Shown piece by piece: positions 13,001 through 28,000 of a DNA stretch of 64,000 nucleotides. A program made the translations under genes and the position numbers. Below the pieces are notes generated by a model that had not been told where the DNA came from, did no database searches, and saw only the letters and a list, made by a program, of their open reading frames with translations. Position 1 is the first letter of the stretch, and each line of letters opens with the position of its first letter. The DNA comes from Druceiella hillmani (Eukaryota; Arthropoda; Insecta; Lepidoptera; Hepialidae): the NCBI GenBank assembly GCA_039881145.1, contig JAYKKI010000013.1:42303501-42367500 (forward strand). The letters are read 5' to 3'.

Positions 13001-16000
13001 ACTAATTTTAAAATCTTAAAATAAAATACTACAGAATCCAAGTCACAAGCTACCTCTTAGTAGAGATGTGTAACTCATGAGTGAGAGATATAAAATATAT
13101 AGCTCACATGTTACGATCATATCTATCACTCGCTCATTTGAAATCAAAATGTATCAGTACATCACTAGCTCGGGAGTGATCGGTGTCTTTTTTCGTTTCA
13201 CCAAATCAATCATTTCACTCACTTGTCGCATCGTGAAGATAGATATGAAGGTATATGTTTTGACGTTACATGAAAGAAAAAGAAAACAATTAAACTGTTT
13301 AGTCAAATATGGAACTGGATCTATGTACTCGCAATCGAATGTGAACGTATAAATACGCCAATCTATTTCTACTTATTTAATTATTAAAGTAATTTTATAT
13401 TGATAATCCTAAATCCTGAACCTATAAAGTATTAAGCAAAGCGGATACTCTTGTGGAATTTATTCTTATTTTCAAAAAATAGTGCGTAATGTTCAGTCAT
13501 TACTATCTATCACACCATATTGAACAATGGTCGTACCATTGTTCAACGGTTCAACGTATGCGTAATAATCAATTTCGTTAATAACTCGGAGTACTGATCT
13601 ACTGAGCTAAAGATATAAATGTGCGATATGTATGTTTCCAATCAAGTTATATATATCACTCTTTTCTTTTCACTGATACATGTTGTGCACCTCTACCTCT
13701 TAGCAATGCCAATGCGATGTTGGCAAGACATAAGATATAATAAACAGTGTGATAACAAGTCCAAACTTGTATGTTTAAAATTTTGTGCTGCCGCATGTAT
13801 AAGTAAAACCATGTTTATACCCTTAGACTACGAGGCTCACATCACATTTTATTTTTTTTCAAAGTGTTTCACCAACTTTTTTCTCACATTAATTTTATGA
13901 GTTAATAGTGCACGTAAAGGAGCATAACATATATTATTTCCGTGATTGTAAGTCACAGAAAAAACAAAAAAAAAATTATTATTTATTTCTTTTTTTTATA
14001 TGAAAAATTATTATAAAAATGTGAAAAAATTATGTAATATACTCTGTAAAGTAACCTAAAGACTCGTGTTAGTTTCATCTCTGTGGCTTAATTAGTTTAT
14101 GAGATATATCTCTTTGATTAATAGTTATGCGTGCGGTTATTTTTTGCCATATCTCAAGGTCAAAGTGGAATACAGCCACAAAACGTACATAAATTGTGTT
14201 TGTACGTCAAGTCGATATTAAGACATAAGTTTCAATATAGGTTCCCATTTGGGAGCCGACTCGTCATACTTATCCAGTTAAACCCTTTATCACCAACTGA
14301 CATTCATAGCATTTTGCACCGTTCTTATATTACCTGAATCAAAACATTATATGATAGTGATGTTTTAAAACGTCATTACATTTTCACACAATGTAATTAT
14401 AGTCAGAGATACTGAAAACGTGGATTAAAAATGTTTTAATTGGACTATTTGCGTCTCAGTTTTCTTGCGTGCTAGCACAAAAAGCTGTTTTGAGAACGAA
14501 ATGAATGATGTAAATATATCTTATAACCTTGTAGCAATGTAAACGACTGTTTAGACTGAACATTCAATGGTTTATTATAGTACTATGACCTATTGCAGTA
14601 CCATAAATATGTGTAATAATTTCTGATAGAATAGATCCCAAAATTCCCCTAAAACACAATAGGTGCTTGCTTCTTGCAGTAGTTTGTGATCAGGTGCTTC
14701 TGTTACGTTTATTGTTTTTTCTTACAATTTTAACATAATTTTATTTTATTTTTCTATTCGACATTGTCTTAAAAGTTATGAAACTATCGTATATACTTAA
14801 GAAAACTCCAAAAAAATAGTTTTTTTTTACCCATCATAGTGGTGAGCCTCCATATTACTAAATTATATGATGCCTGTAGGTGAAGCCGACAGCAAAAGCT
14901 CATACGGTGTAATATAAATTAGGATAAATCTCAAAAAACGATCTCAACACGTGTGTAGAATTGTTTAATTTAATATTTGTTTTAATACACCGAAGGTCGC
15001 AGAAGTGATGGACGTCTTTGAAACTGCGAAGATTTACCAGTTAGGCAACACGCGCACCAATAAGGGATTGAAATTAAGGCACGGCGGTCAGGATAGAGTC
15101 TTCAGGCTCGAGTTTGTCAGTAATCATGTAAGTGTCTGAGATTTTAATTTTAAATTTAAAAATATGTGTAATTACATTGCAAAAGTGAAGTATGTCTTTA
15201 TATTTGCCACTTAGCAAAGCGAATTAGCTTGAAGAATCACTCTGAAACAGCTTCTTGGTCAGAATTTTATGTAAAAATTATTCTTTTTTGATTAAAACAC
15301 TTGTCAGGCAGACATATATTTATGGCAATTATATATTTTTATCAATGTAACTTATTGATCAGACTCCTTTAACCGTTTTAGTGCCATGGTTTTTTACTCA
15401 TATGTATTTAAAATTGCCAAAGAAATCTTTTGTTTTTGATGTCATTTACCCTTGTTTGGAAAAAAAACTGTATCTCTTCCAAAAATTATCCAATTTTAAT
15501 AATTTTTTCAGTGTTTTCTTAATAAAAACTTGTACAAGGATAATAAAATACAAATAAAATTATGACAGTCTATTCACAAAACTCTCCTTGTATGAAACAA
15601 TATCATATCATTTTTATATTAACTTAATAAACTGTCACACTACATATCAATATTACACTGTTATTTTATCAACGTCATTTGTGATTAATGTAGAGGAAGA
15701 AAAGGGGGACAAGTCTTATACATTTTGGAAAAATATTCAATATTCCGGCACGCATATGAAATCTACCCAATAGCATAAATGGATAGAATAGAATATAGCA
15801 ATAAATCAAATTCAATTTCACATAGTCAATACTCGATTCTCTTAAATGAGACTGAACATTGATGCTAAGTGACAAAATATAAGTATATATGATATTTGGT
15901 ATAAGAATAGTGAAAATAGCATTGTGACATGTCATTTTATATCCAAATAAGTTTAATATTTTTAGAAGTTTGAAATAAATGTTTTATACACACTTCAGCA

Positions 16001-19000
16001 GCGTTTGCTCTATGATAGCTAAACTTTGGTTCTTATTTGACAAAATATTTTTGATGTCGGACGTGATTATTTAAAAAAAAAAACCTTAAAAACTTTAATG
16101 TTAATATTCATCAGTACTTATAAGCAGTTCTGCACTGTTCAGTATGTATCATCACTAAATAGCGGCACTTCAACCACTTGTGCAATTTATCATGTATAAA
16201 CTGGTAAAATGTTGTTTTTTAAAGCAGCCATTTAGAAAATATTTAAGGTTTAAGAAAATGTAATTAAAATTCAAATTATTTTGTTTTATGATGTATTTCT
16301 GCACGTACCTAAATATTGTCCTAAGAGCTTTGCCAGTATTACATCTGAAGGGCCTTGCTAATATTATAATTGGATTCGGCTAACTAAAATCATGTCCAAA
16401 TATTTACTCACAATGAGAAATGATATATTCACTAATTTTTTTATCTTGAGAACTTTTACAAATATTTAACAAAAACCACTGGATGCCATTATACAACATC
16501 ACAAATCAATTGTCATTTTACAAACAATAACTATCTCTTCAAAAATATTCCAATGTTCTGATTGGTTGTAGACATTTGTGAGTGTTGCCATATTAAAAAA
16601 TAAATAAACCATGCAGATTTATTTTGAAATCATAATTAAAATTTGACTAATATTATGAATATATATATAAATGATAAATGAAACATTATTGTATTAATAG
16701 TTATTCAAGTAAGTTTACTTTAAAAATCAATGAAAGTTTTTTTTATATTTTGGAAGAATTTAAAAAAATTATAATTTAAAATTAAAAAAAAGGTGTATTG
16801 CAATTTACCAATGATACACTATTATGGATTGAAGTGGTGCTATTTAATTATGATACGTACTGTACATACCGCATGTCGTGCAGGTACTAAGATCCTAGCA
16901 CCCGAATAAAGCGTTCCGAGTCTGATTACCGAGATATAAATTTTCAAGTATTTCATTTACAAACTCTAAAATTTCCACATAAATATTTCTGAATGTTAAC
17001 CATTGAGATCTATGTGGGACTGTGTCTAATAAAATGTGCCTCTTTTTATATTATTTTGACAGACAGACACGCAAATAACTAAATAATGATCCCGTATTTT
17101 TCTTTATGAGGTACTGAACCCTAAAAAAAGTAAGAATTGCTATAAATCATCATATATATTAATACGCTAAGGTTAAGATGTTACTCTCCCTTTTTAGAAA
17201 AAACCTCACAACTAATCCACATAAATTATATATCATTTTATAGATAATTGCTTGCTCTACCGGCATCCACAACTAAAAAATTTATTATTGCTATTGTTTT
17301 TGCAAATTAATTAATTATTAAAATTATATACACAAAACAGCAATGCTGCCATCTAACGGCTCGACGTCGATATGATTGACGGTCGGTAAAATTTTTGTTT
17401 AATTTCAAATCCACTCACGTATAAATAAAGTGGCGCTTTAGCTCAATGCTTTTGATACTTGCGCGTCTATATGTCAATTTTAGTAAAATATTTGTTTGAT
17501 CTGTCATCTGAGCTTCATAATGGAATAAAAACGTAATAAGCAGTGTGCAAAATTAGAAATGAATTGAATACCTGCAATCAATTTTGATTTATTAAATTGA
17601 GTTGAATAATTTATAATGCGAAGACTTCGCACGGGTCACGCTAGTGTATCTTATTAGTGATAATGAAAAGACGTTTATCATAATAATAATAATCTTTATT
17701 TACTGAGAACTATAATTATACCATAAAAAATTTAAAGAAATAAAGGAATACGTAATTAAGAATTAAACGAAAAAAAAAAAATTTCTTTGAAAAACTATAT
17801 GAATTATAGAGATGAAATTAGCGGTTTTTTAAATTATTGTCTGTGTATGGATCACACAAGGATTACTGAGTATCGATGAAAGGCCATACAATGTTGGGGC
17901 CAGATGTCCCAAGAATAATAATGATACCCTTATATAGAGAAAATGAATAAAATAAGCTCCTTAAAAATTTTATATAAATCGTCAGTCAGACTTATAAGAA
18001 ATTATGTATTTTTTATGTAAAGGAAGGTTGTAAAGTTGAAAAGTCAGGTTGTAAATGCTACTTTTATGAAACTTTGAACAAAGTGTAGGTTGTGTCGCAT
18101 TGCATCCTTTATGTGACACAGTTATCTACGAAACTCGCAGGCCGGACAGGATTGTTAAAAAATAGCCATGTCAAACTTGAAAAAAATGTAAGACATTTAT
18201 TTTGACACATTTTTTGACATATTTGACACGGAACGAATGTCAATGTCAGATAACAGTTTATTTTAAAAAAACGATTGATATTAATGGTTTTTATAATCGT
18301 TTTTAAAATGTTATTATGTATTCTGTTAGATTTTTATTGTTATTTTTATTTCTTATTAACAATTCTTGATATATTAAAAATATAATATTACCTTTAAATA
18401 ATGCGCCTAGTTTTTTGGTTATAAATTGCTGAATTGTTTGGTTTCTATATTCTAAAAATACAAGCTTTTTTGAAATTAAAAGAAACAAAATGCAGGTTGT
18501 ACCTCGTTCTAGTCTACGTGCACAGTAACATATCAATACATAAAACTTGTAGGCCAGGCAGGATTGTCTAAAGAAGCCATGTAAAACTTGAAAAGAGCAA
18601 AAAAGAGATTCATTTTGGGAACACAGAACGAATATAAATGTCAGATAACAGTCTACTTTTATACAATTTAGACAACGGCAACACTTTAAATAAAGTAATC
18701 GGTATTCATTATGTTAGAGTTTTATTGTTATTTTTATTTCATATTAACAATTTTATATATGTATGTAAAATATAATATATGCATATTTCTGAAGATAGTT
18801 TTTTGTGTTGTATGGTTATAAATTACGGAATTGTTTGGTTTTTTATATCCTAAAAAGTATCTATTTTCAAAATTATTTTCTATTTCTAGAAGAAATATAA
18901 AATAAATATCTGATGCACTAATAACGAAAATCATATATAGAAGTTGCTAGGTAAATTTGCAACTATATTTTTTTAGCTTTTGAGATATATTATACTAGAA

Positions 19001-22000
19001 AACCTTCACGTGCCCAATAAATTTTTCCTAAATTGGTGATTCAAACGTCCAAATCCCTTGTTCACGATATGAGGTTATGTATAACGTACACCAGTACGTA
19101 CTATTCACCATTCAAAGCTAAACTTACTGTTCAGACTCCATCATTGGACGTGATTGCAGGAGTTCACCGAAAGCGAATATATGAAGTGGGAGACTGCCTG
19201 CGCGGCAGTGGGCAAGCAACCGCCCACGTTGGACCATATAGATGGGAAACTGCGGGAAATCAAAGACGCTTTGCAGTATGAATTTAAGGTACAACCACAT
19301 AATAGATACACTTTATCATTTGTAATATTAATTAATGTGAACTTCAATCATTCTGATACATTTTGAAGTTGTAGAATTAAATTTTCTCATGAGTTTCGAC
19401 ATTGGTTAATACAAGTAACTTTTTGATAATTTGTTTCGGTTCCAAGCATCTTTAGAATCAAATTATATTTTCGATATTTGGTATTGAAGGAAAAGTATTT
19501 GTGTAGAAAGGAAATACCAATTTTCATACATGAACAGTGGAGCTGATGCAGTCTCCGTGAATGTGTCCTTAATATTTCTAAAAAAACAGTCTTTGCTGAA
19601 TGGAACACCATTTGCAATTGCTATATCCGTCCCAGGTGAATGCTTATTATCAAAAGCTGCAAGATATTGTCTACTAAATATTTTCCAGAATTACTATTTC
19701 TGAATAAGCTAGATGAAGCAGAATATCCATATAAATATAATAAAAGTGTAAGATTGTCTGTTTATTTCTTTGTTTGTCTTTCTTTAATTCTTAGACAGCC
19801 CAACGGATTTCAATTAAATTTTACAGGTAGATAATATACATCCTAGGCTAAAAGGTAGGCATATATAACTACTCTATCATTTACAGAAATTGAGTATGCT
19901 GCTGTTAATCTTATTTTAAAAAATAGTGTTCCATTTAAAATACCAAATTCGTGAGTTGATTGTTGCACAGCGTTTTACACCATACTATCCTGGCTTAACT
20001 AGTCCGAGAGCACCGTACTGCGCTATGACAAATGTTAACTCAGGTCTGGCAAATTATGTTTGAAATAATACTTACCTCGTAACTACATAACTGGCATGAT
20101 TGAAATCTATGCCTATTTCTTTGAAAAAAAATTGTTTTTTTTCATATTTCCAACACTAAGCATGCAAAGCCATAGACAAAATGTAGTTTTTCATAAATAT
20201 AGATTATTTTTTAGTTATATAGAATATAGTATTGGGTTTTAATTAACTAGTAAGTAGTTTTTCCATATTTCTTAAACAGAGACATTTTCTATGGGAAACT
20301 TTATGAAAATAGTATTTTTCTCAACCATAAAACTTTAAAAGCTGTCAATATAAGTAACGATAAATCGAGTAAGTATTGATACTTTGAAGGTATTGAAATA
20401 ACCGTAGTTTTGAAAACATATCTGTTTATAACTTCTTTGTGATATAAAAATATATGTAGAAACTCTAATTTAATTATGGCTCTATAGGCTGTGATAACAC
20501 GGTATACCTCGGTCAATGCTTGCGTAGAGTGTACGTATTCTTCATTTTCAAATGTGTCGATGATCACTTGGTATTAAAGAAAGAAAAAAGGTGGCCGTCA
20601 TTAATAAACATTTTTAACATTCTAAGACACTACACTGTTTAATGCAATACACCGATATAAACGAATAAAGTTGTAAGCGTTAGTAAATAAGAAAAAATGC
20701 TGATACACTAATGCGCACATAAAGTAGTGTGTGTTAGTGTAATAGAGAGGGAAGCGTTAAGTCGGAAAAAACCAACAAGACATGAAGCTGACCAAATGGC
20801 ATGTCATGACGTACCATCAGAATGTTTTAACGCCCATCCAAATGCACCATTAGATATTTGTCGTAAAAAGTACAAAAGATAACTTTAAATATTTATAATT
20901 TTATCCAACAATTAGTAATGGTATAATTGGAAAATGATCTGAGTAATAGCAGAAAATGATTACGAATTAGTTCATTAAAATAATGATTGGTCTGTATATA
21001 TATAATTAAAACATATTTATCAAATAACTGATTTGCAACTACTAATTATAGAGCACCAATGTCTTAGAAAAAGATAACGCAAGTCCGAGTTGAAACGGTA
21101 AAACGCCAACAAAAGAAACGATTTTTCTATTGCAAGCAGCGTCTTATGCATAATTTTGGTGCTAAATTTGCGAGTAATTTCTAGCATGTTCTATGTATTT
21201 TCCACAGAATAGTACTTTCATATACACATGATTGTATATGAAGTAATATATATTGTAGTGAAAATTAGTAACAAAAATAAACATTCATGAAGTATACAAC
21301 TTTTTTAACACTACATACTAAAGTCTGTCATTTCAGCGCAAATTTGTTGCTCGGACTCCGTTGAAATTATGTATTTTAAATTCTTTTTATATTCATTGCT
21401 CGTTCCAGGAGGAAGACGTAGAAAAGATAATCCAGGAGAAGGAAAGATTCAGGGCTCATCCCACTAATTACGCCATGAAGAAGACTCAACTCATGAAGGA
21501 GAGAGACGTCGCTCAATTAAGGTAAGAATTAAAAAACATTGAGTAACAACCATGCCAACTTTCGTTTGTATATCATGTCAATTTTCGTGATATGTAATCT
21601 GATATTTTTGGAACAAAGTTCTTTTACGCGGCTTACACAAAAGCGAACTGACAGAAATCGTCACGTAAGGAAAAGAGTTATGTCCCCTCTAGACCACCTT
21701 TCTCTCTGTCTCATATATACGGTTGTATGTGTGTGTGTTTGTGCGAGTATCGACATTCGAGTAGCAAGCATTGTGCGCAGTCAGCTGTATAACCTCAATT
21801 CTAAACATGTGTAAATATTACTTAAACTTACTTTTCTTTTATTATACTGGCTTTCTGTTGTAAGCCAATCATCTGCCAGACCGTTTCCAATTCAGTATGT
21901 ATTTATTTGCATTATAAATTATTGCTATATCATTTACTAAATATTAAAAATTTATAAATTACCAGAAATTTTAGGCAAATTCATTTGTATTCATTATTAC

Positions 22001-25000
22001 TTTATTATTTATTAAATATTTAAAATTAATAAATTACAATAAATTGTGAGCATAATCATTTATTTTCGTTAATTAATTCAACTTTATTAAATAGTTTCAG
22101 TAAATTTAACAATTCATTATATTCATTTAAAGTTTTCAAATATTTAAATTTAAAATAAAATAATTCAAATAAAAATAAATAAGTTTTAATTTTTAATATA
22201 ACTAAATTTAATTCTGAAAGTAATTTTAAATTTGATTTCAATTTAAAATTAAATTCAAATTTGATTACTTTAATAAATAAATTTTAAAATAATAAAATGA
22301 GAAAACATTAAATTTTTGGAATAATAAAATTTAATGTTAAAATTAATTTTAAATTTAATTTACTTTTGAAATAATGAAAATAAAAATAATTAAGTATAAA
22401 CTTAAAATCGACTTTAAATTTAATTTAATCGATTTAATAAAAAACATTTAAAATAATAAAATAAAAAAATTAATTGGTAGAATAATAAAATTTAATGTTA
22501 AAATAAATTTGGAATTTAATTAATTTTCGAAATAATTAAAATAAAAATATTTTAATTGATGTGATTTTTTTTAATAAATAATTATATTTCCTAAAATATT
22601 TAATGAAATTTTTTGATTTTAGACCTTTTACGGTTTTGCTTTGAAAAAATTATAAAAAAATAACATAAAATATACAAATTAGAGAGAGAGAGGGAGAGAG
22701 TTGAATAAAAGAGGGCTGCGCTATTTGGCGTGACAAAAATACACTAATATAATCAATAGAAATCTACATATTAAATCAATGTTTAGAGTTGTAAAAATAA
22801 TGTAAGGATCTTGGTTCCTGACGGGGTTCCCCCGATTGCACAGTTTTTTTTTATCTTTTTTAATTTTGAAACACAATTTGTTTGGTGTAGAAGATTTTAT
22901 TTTTTTTTATAAATTGCTTGATTCAGATATTATTCAAAAAGTATTAATGAAAAAATATTTAAATACCTCATATTATATTTAAAAACAAATGACAATACTC
23001 TTGAACGTTTCATAGAGCCTACATTTAATTTTTATTAATAAGGGGCGACCACGAGACAGCCGCTGAATTGAACGTACGCATAATGGAATTAGAGGAACGA
23101 GCCAACATACTGGATCGCACGCGCACTTCGTCCATTCAGAGCATATCGTACATAAACAACAGAAATAGAAAATTGAACGTCGAAACAGCTGAGAAGGCCA
23201 TTATGGAGGAGGTATGATTGCTGTTAAAGTTTTGATATTATTTGTTTTTTATTTAAAAGACCGAGCTTGTTGTGTGTAGTCACAGTTACGATGGGCATTA
23301 CATTTACTAAGCTGGAATAAAAAACTGAGGTGATCAAGGTACTTAAAAAAGTTGGTTAAAGTGAAATAAAATTTTTTTTAAAAAACCTCTTAAATACGAG
23401 TAGGGAGGTTCACTACTCTCGCAAGGAAGGCTCTCTATATCCATAGGTATTTTTAAGAATTTAAACGTTTTAGGGTAAACTGTATTACTATTAAACTATT
23501 TATAAATATTTATACAACATAAACATGTATGAAAATATAGTGAATTCCCTAAAACCAAAAAATGAGCTACTATATCTTTCTGCTAAACTTAAGGCAAATT
23601 TGTGGCAACCCTATTTTTTTTTACAATTTTAATGCTAACAGTTTCAGAGATGGGGCGGTGCACATTTTTTTGTAGGTATTTTCGATATCTAACATAACAT
23701 TTAAAAAGAATAGTTTTGGTATTTTTAACTTACTTTTTTAGCGTGTTTCTTTTAGCTTGACTTATATCTTCCTATCATTGTAAGCAAATCTTACAAGTCA
23801 CTTTTCAAACTTATGCAATTCTGATGTCAATACAATAACATGGTACCATCGAGCTGATATGATGATAGAGAAGTATTGTGGTTATAGGAACTTCTCAATG
23901 GTTAAATTGCTTTTAATTGAGTTAAGCCTCATGTGACCTGTTTTATTGAATTATTTGATTACATAATCTAACCGGAAGGATCTGATGAAGGAGGGGGAAT
24001 GTGGCTATAGGAACTTCGCAATGTAAACCCACCGAATTTGAGCTTGTTTTATTTACCTCAATGAGACCTTTCTCTGCATACTTTAGCCAGATGGAACTGA
24101 TGATAGAAGAGAGATGTGTTCATGGGAACTTCTCAATTTCCAACAGTAACCCCAGAAGTTTAGGCTCTTTTGATTTTTCTCAATGTGGCCTTTGCTTCCA
24201 AACGCTTATTTTTTAGTTCTTGTAAACCTAGATATTCTTATTTATACCAAATGGTATGCAATGTAATGCTCCCTACAAAATTTTCAAACAAGTATTTTTT
24301 TTACGTTACTATTGTGAAAGGTGTTTGTCGATTAGTTCAATGTGGAATTTGAATATTCTATACTGGCAAAATTTTTAAAAATGTATTTTTTTACGTTACT
24401 ATTGTGAAAGGTGTTTGTCGATTAGTTCATTGTGGAATTTGAATATTCTACACCGGCAAAATTTTCAAACAAGTATTTTTTTATGTTACTATTGTGAAAG
24501 GTGTTTGTCGCTTAGATCTATGTGGAATTTGAATATTCTACACGGGCAAAATTTTCAAACAAGTATTTTTTTATGTTACTATTGTGAAAGGTGTTTGTCG
24601 CTTAGATCTATGTGGAATTTGAATATTCTACACGGGCAAAATTTTCAAACAAGTATTTTTTTATGTTACTATTGTGAAAGGTGTTTGTCGCTTAGATCTA
24701 TGTGGAATTTGAATATTCTACACGGGCAAAATTTTCAAACAAGTATTTTTTTATGTTACTATTGTGAAAGGTGTTTGTCGATTAGTTCTATGTGGAATTT
24801 AAATATTCTACACCGGCAAAATTTTCAAACAACAATTTTTTTACATTACTATTGTGAAAGGTGTTTGTCGATTAGTTCTATGTGGAATTTGAATATTCTA
24901 CACCACAATGTCACTCTCACTATCACTTTCTTCATAACTTGAAAAACGATCATTTTCACTCGAATTATTTTTCGTTTTCCGACATTATGGGTTAAAAATT

Positions 25001-28000
25001 GTCTTTTCCTGGATCCCTTTTATATTGTAATTACTAATAATATTATAATTTGAATTTTATGTAATACTTAGAAAGACAAAAAATTAGTGATTTCACCTAC
25101 CGCACGCTAAACAGCAACTGAATTTAGTTAGTACGCGCATGAGCGCGATGGCGCTCGTCGGTACTCAAACGGTTAAAAAAAACGTATTTTATCAAACAGG
25201 AAATTATTTTTTAAACTAGGTTTGTAAAATTTAAAAAAATTTAAGTTTATGCGCAAATAGTACGTATTTTACCTGTAACATTTATCTTTAACAAAACTCA
25301 GTTATGCTATAAACTCCAACTCCAAACATACATAAATACACTCGAAAAACATTAATCTATTTTTAGCTTTGCGCAGTCGGATAAAATGAGAACTGGTGAA
25401 AATGAGAAAGAGGAAAGCATTAAAAGGAAGAAAGAACGAAAAAGAAATTAAAATAAAAAAAAATTGGTTTTCATTATTCATAAATTTGGAATATGATTGC
25501 AGCTGAAGGCGAATAAGGGTAAGAAGGTTGACGATCCGTTCACACGTCGCTCAACAAAACCGGTGATGAACTTCAAATCGATAGCGGCACAGGCTGCTGG
25601 TGACGAGAGGCAAGCACGTGCAGCTGCTGCCGAACGGGAGAGGGAGGCCGCCCAGGAGAAGGATAAAGAGGAGGTGAGTGGATCGTTAGAAATAGAAAGA
25701 TATGCCAAATAATTAAAAAAAAATTAAATACATAAAACAATAAATGTACAAAATCTTGCCTTTTGACATAATGAATGTCACCTGTGACAGATAGGTAAAC
25801 ACGTGATTACATACTAAACATATCTGTTCTAAACAATATTTAAAATAATATGTAATGCATAATAAGAAATTATGTTGGTACTAATGCACAAACAAAAAAT
25901 TCATTCAAGCGAAGCTTTATTAAGAAACTATCAGCTTTTTATAAATATACAGTTAATTAAATATTTAAAAGTTTGAGTAATAAGTATGCTTGTATTGCAT
26001 CGCAGGGAATGTTCACTTGTGTGTTTTCTACAGGAATTAACCCTTAACAACCCACAAGTGTCTCGTAGACACAATTTTATATATTTTTATGTATAAAAAC
26101 TGAAGTATTTATTTCTACGAAAAACCGTTTTGTCTAATTTATCCCCGTAATTTTTAGAATCTATACGTGTAATGAAAATATTTGTAACGTGAGTACTTCA
26201 ATATTTATAAGCAATAAAGCAAAATAGTAACTTACGAATCCACAAGCACACCTCCACACTCCACACAAGTGAACTGATTTAATTGCCTACACACATACAT
26301 ACATACTCGCTTATCCATATCCGTATGTGTGTGTGCATAAATTAATGTAGGGCTGTCTACAGCATGCAGGTAAAGAATGTTTACTATTACTACATATCGG
26401 TCTCGATTATTGCGAGCAATTGCGCCATTCGAGCGAGTTGATGCTATATTTCTATCTTTAACCAAGAGCGTCGATTGAATAACTGTCTCGATAGCACGCT
26501 GGAGCAGTAACTTTGCACCGGGGCGCACGTTTTTATTATTACCAAATTGTAAAAATGTAATTATGTAAATAAATATTTTATACTATACATTTAATTGAGT
26601 GAAAGTGATTTGATAACAATAATATTAAGATAGAATTTGAAAAAAGATACTTAGTGTAGATCCTAAAACCGAAATAAAATTTTAAATATAAAATAAATTT
26701 TGTTCATTTAAATATGTGATACACTGGAGTAAGGGCTTCGTTTTCTTCGTTCTTTCGTATTTTTGACTCTTAATAAACTATATAAAAAGCCTATGGCAGA
26801 CACTACAAGGATACGTTTTCCAACCACATAGCGTTCAAACAAAACAATGACTTTTAAGAACAGTTTGTATTTTAAAACTACTCAGTGACATGTTTGTAGA
26901 CATAAAGTTATAGGTACTCACCAAATAAGTCGGTGATACAAAACAAAATTATTTACAACAAACAAAAAAGGGAGACAAAACAATCTCCTATCCTTACTGA
27001 TATTATTGCTTTCTAAGCACTCGCAAACAGTGCAATAACAGACCGTTATATTGAATTATTATAAATAGTTATCAATTAAGACTGCATTAGACAAATTAAA
27101 CTCAACCAAACATTCCAAAATCAAGCAAATGATACGCGCACGCAGCAAGCGGCAACCCGGGATTGCATACTCTTGATCGTACTCGTTATCTGCGGGTGAT
27201 GTTAAACTGGTGGAGAGTAATGAGTGTCGCTACTTTACGCAGTAATAGTTAATATTCTTTGCCTCAAGTATCCAATAGACAGAATAACATTTTGTTTGAT
27301 TCTGATTGATGACTTGACAGCCATTCAAGACGTGGCAGGATTAAATCAAGAAGCTGCTCAACCATCTGAACCTGTTGCAAAAAGAAACAAGCATTGTCAC
27401 ATTTCTCCTTCAAAAATATACAGAATTTCTAAACAGTGTTGCGATAAATGCAACGTCAATGCTCTGGACACTGTCAAAAAAATGGTGTATGGCTGTGTCA
27501 TGGAGATGGCCGTATGTTGTACGTGAATACGTCTATGTAATGCATAATTTCAATGGGCCCCAGCTGCAGATGTACTGGCACCGTCGTTGATTCGCTCAGC
27601 CGCATTCACTCTTTTACGTTCCCGGCACTGCTTGACTCGGTCATATGGTGTTTTATTATTACCATTCGATTGTTCTTGAGAAGCCCTTTCCAGCCGTATA
27701 CGATCTCTGTATTTGGTTTTGACTTTTCGACGCGTATAGGCCGACATTATATGTTTTTGATAATATTTTTTGATTCTAACACCTTATTATATTCACTGTC
27801 ACTACTTTAAACTAATGTTTTGTATACAATCGATAGATTTTGACGACAGCTGACGATTAAAACTTAAACGAATATCGTAACTTTTTGAATCAAAAGTTAT
27901 ACTAATTGCAAATCTCGATACGCAGCAAAATAACCTCAAAATGGCGGCGCTTTACCCTCCACCACACGCGATGTATCACTATTCTAGCTTATCGTATTTA

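Noticed and set aside
15588..15935. Overlapping short frames on both strands
   Set aside because: AT-rich composition, no homology, and next to a truncated transposon.
22056..22241. 61-codon minus-strand frame rich in Leu, Lys and Asn
   Set aside because: Lies in the extreme AT tract; composition explains it.
24415..24942. 175-codon + strand frame of 30-residue repeats
   Set aside because: It follows from the 90-bp minisatellite; the frame ends inside antisense transposase sequence and has no recognisable domain.
26232..26528. 98-codon minus-strand frame
   Set aside because: It lies across the left junction of a dispersed repeat and has no homology; the second copy of the repeat does not keep it.
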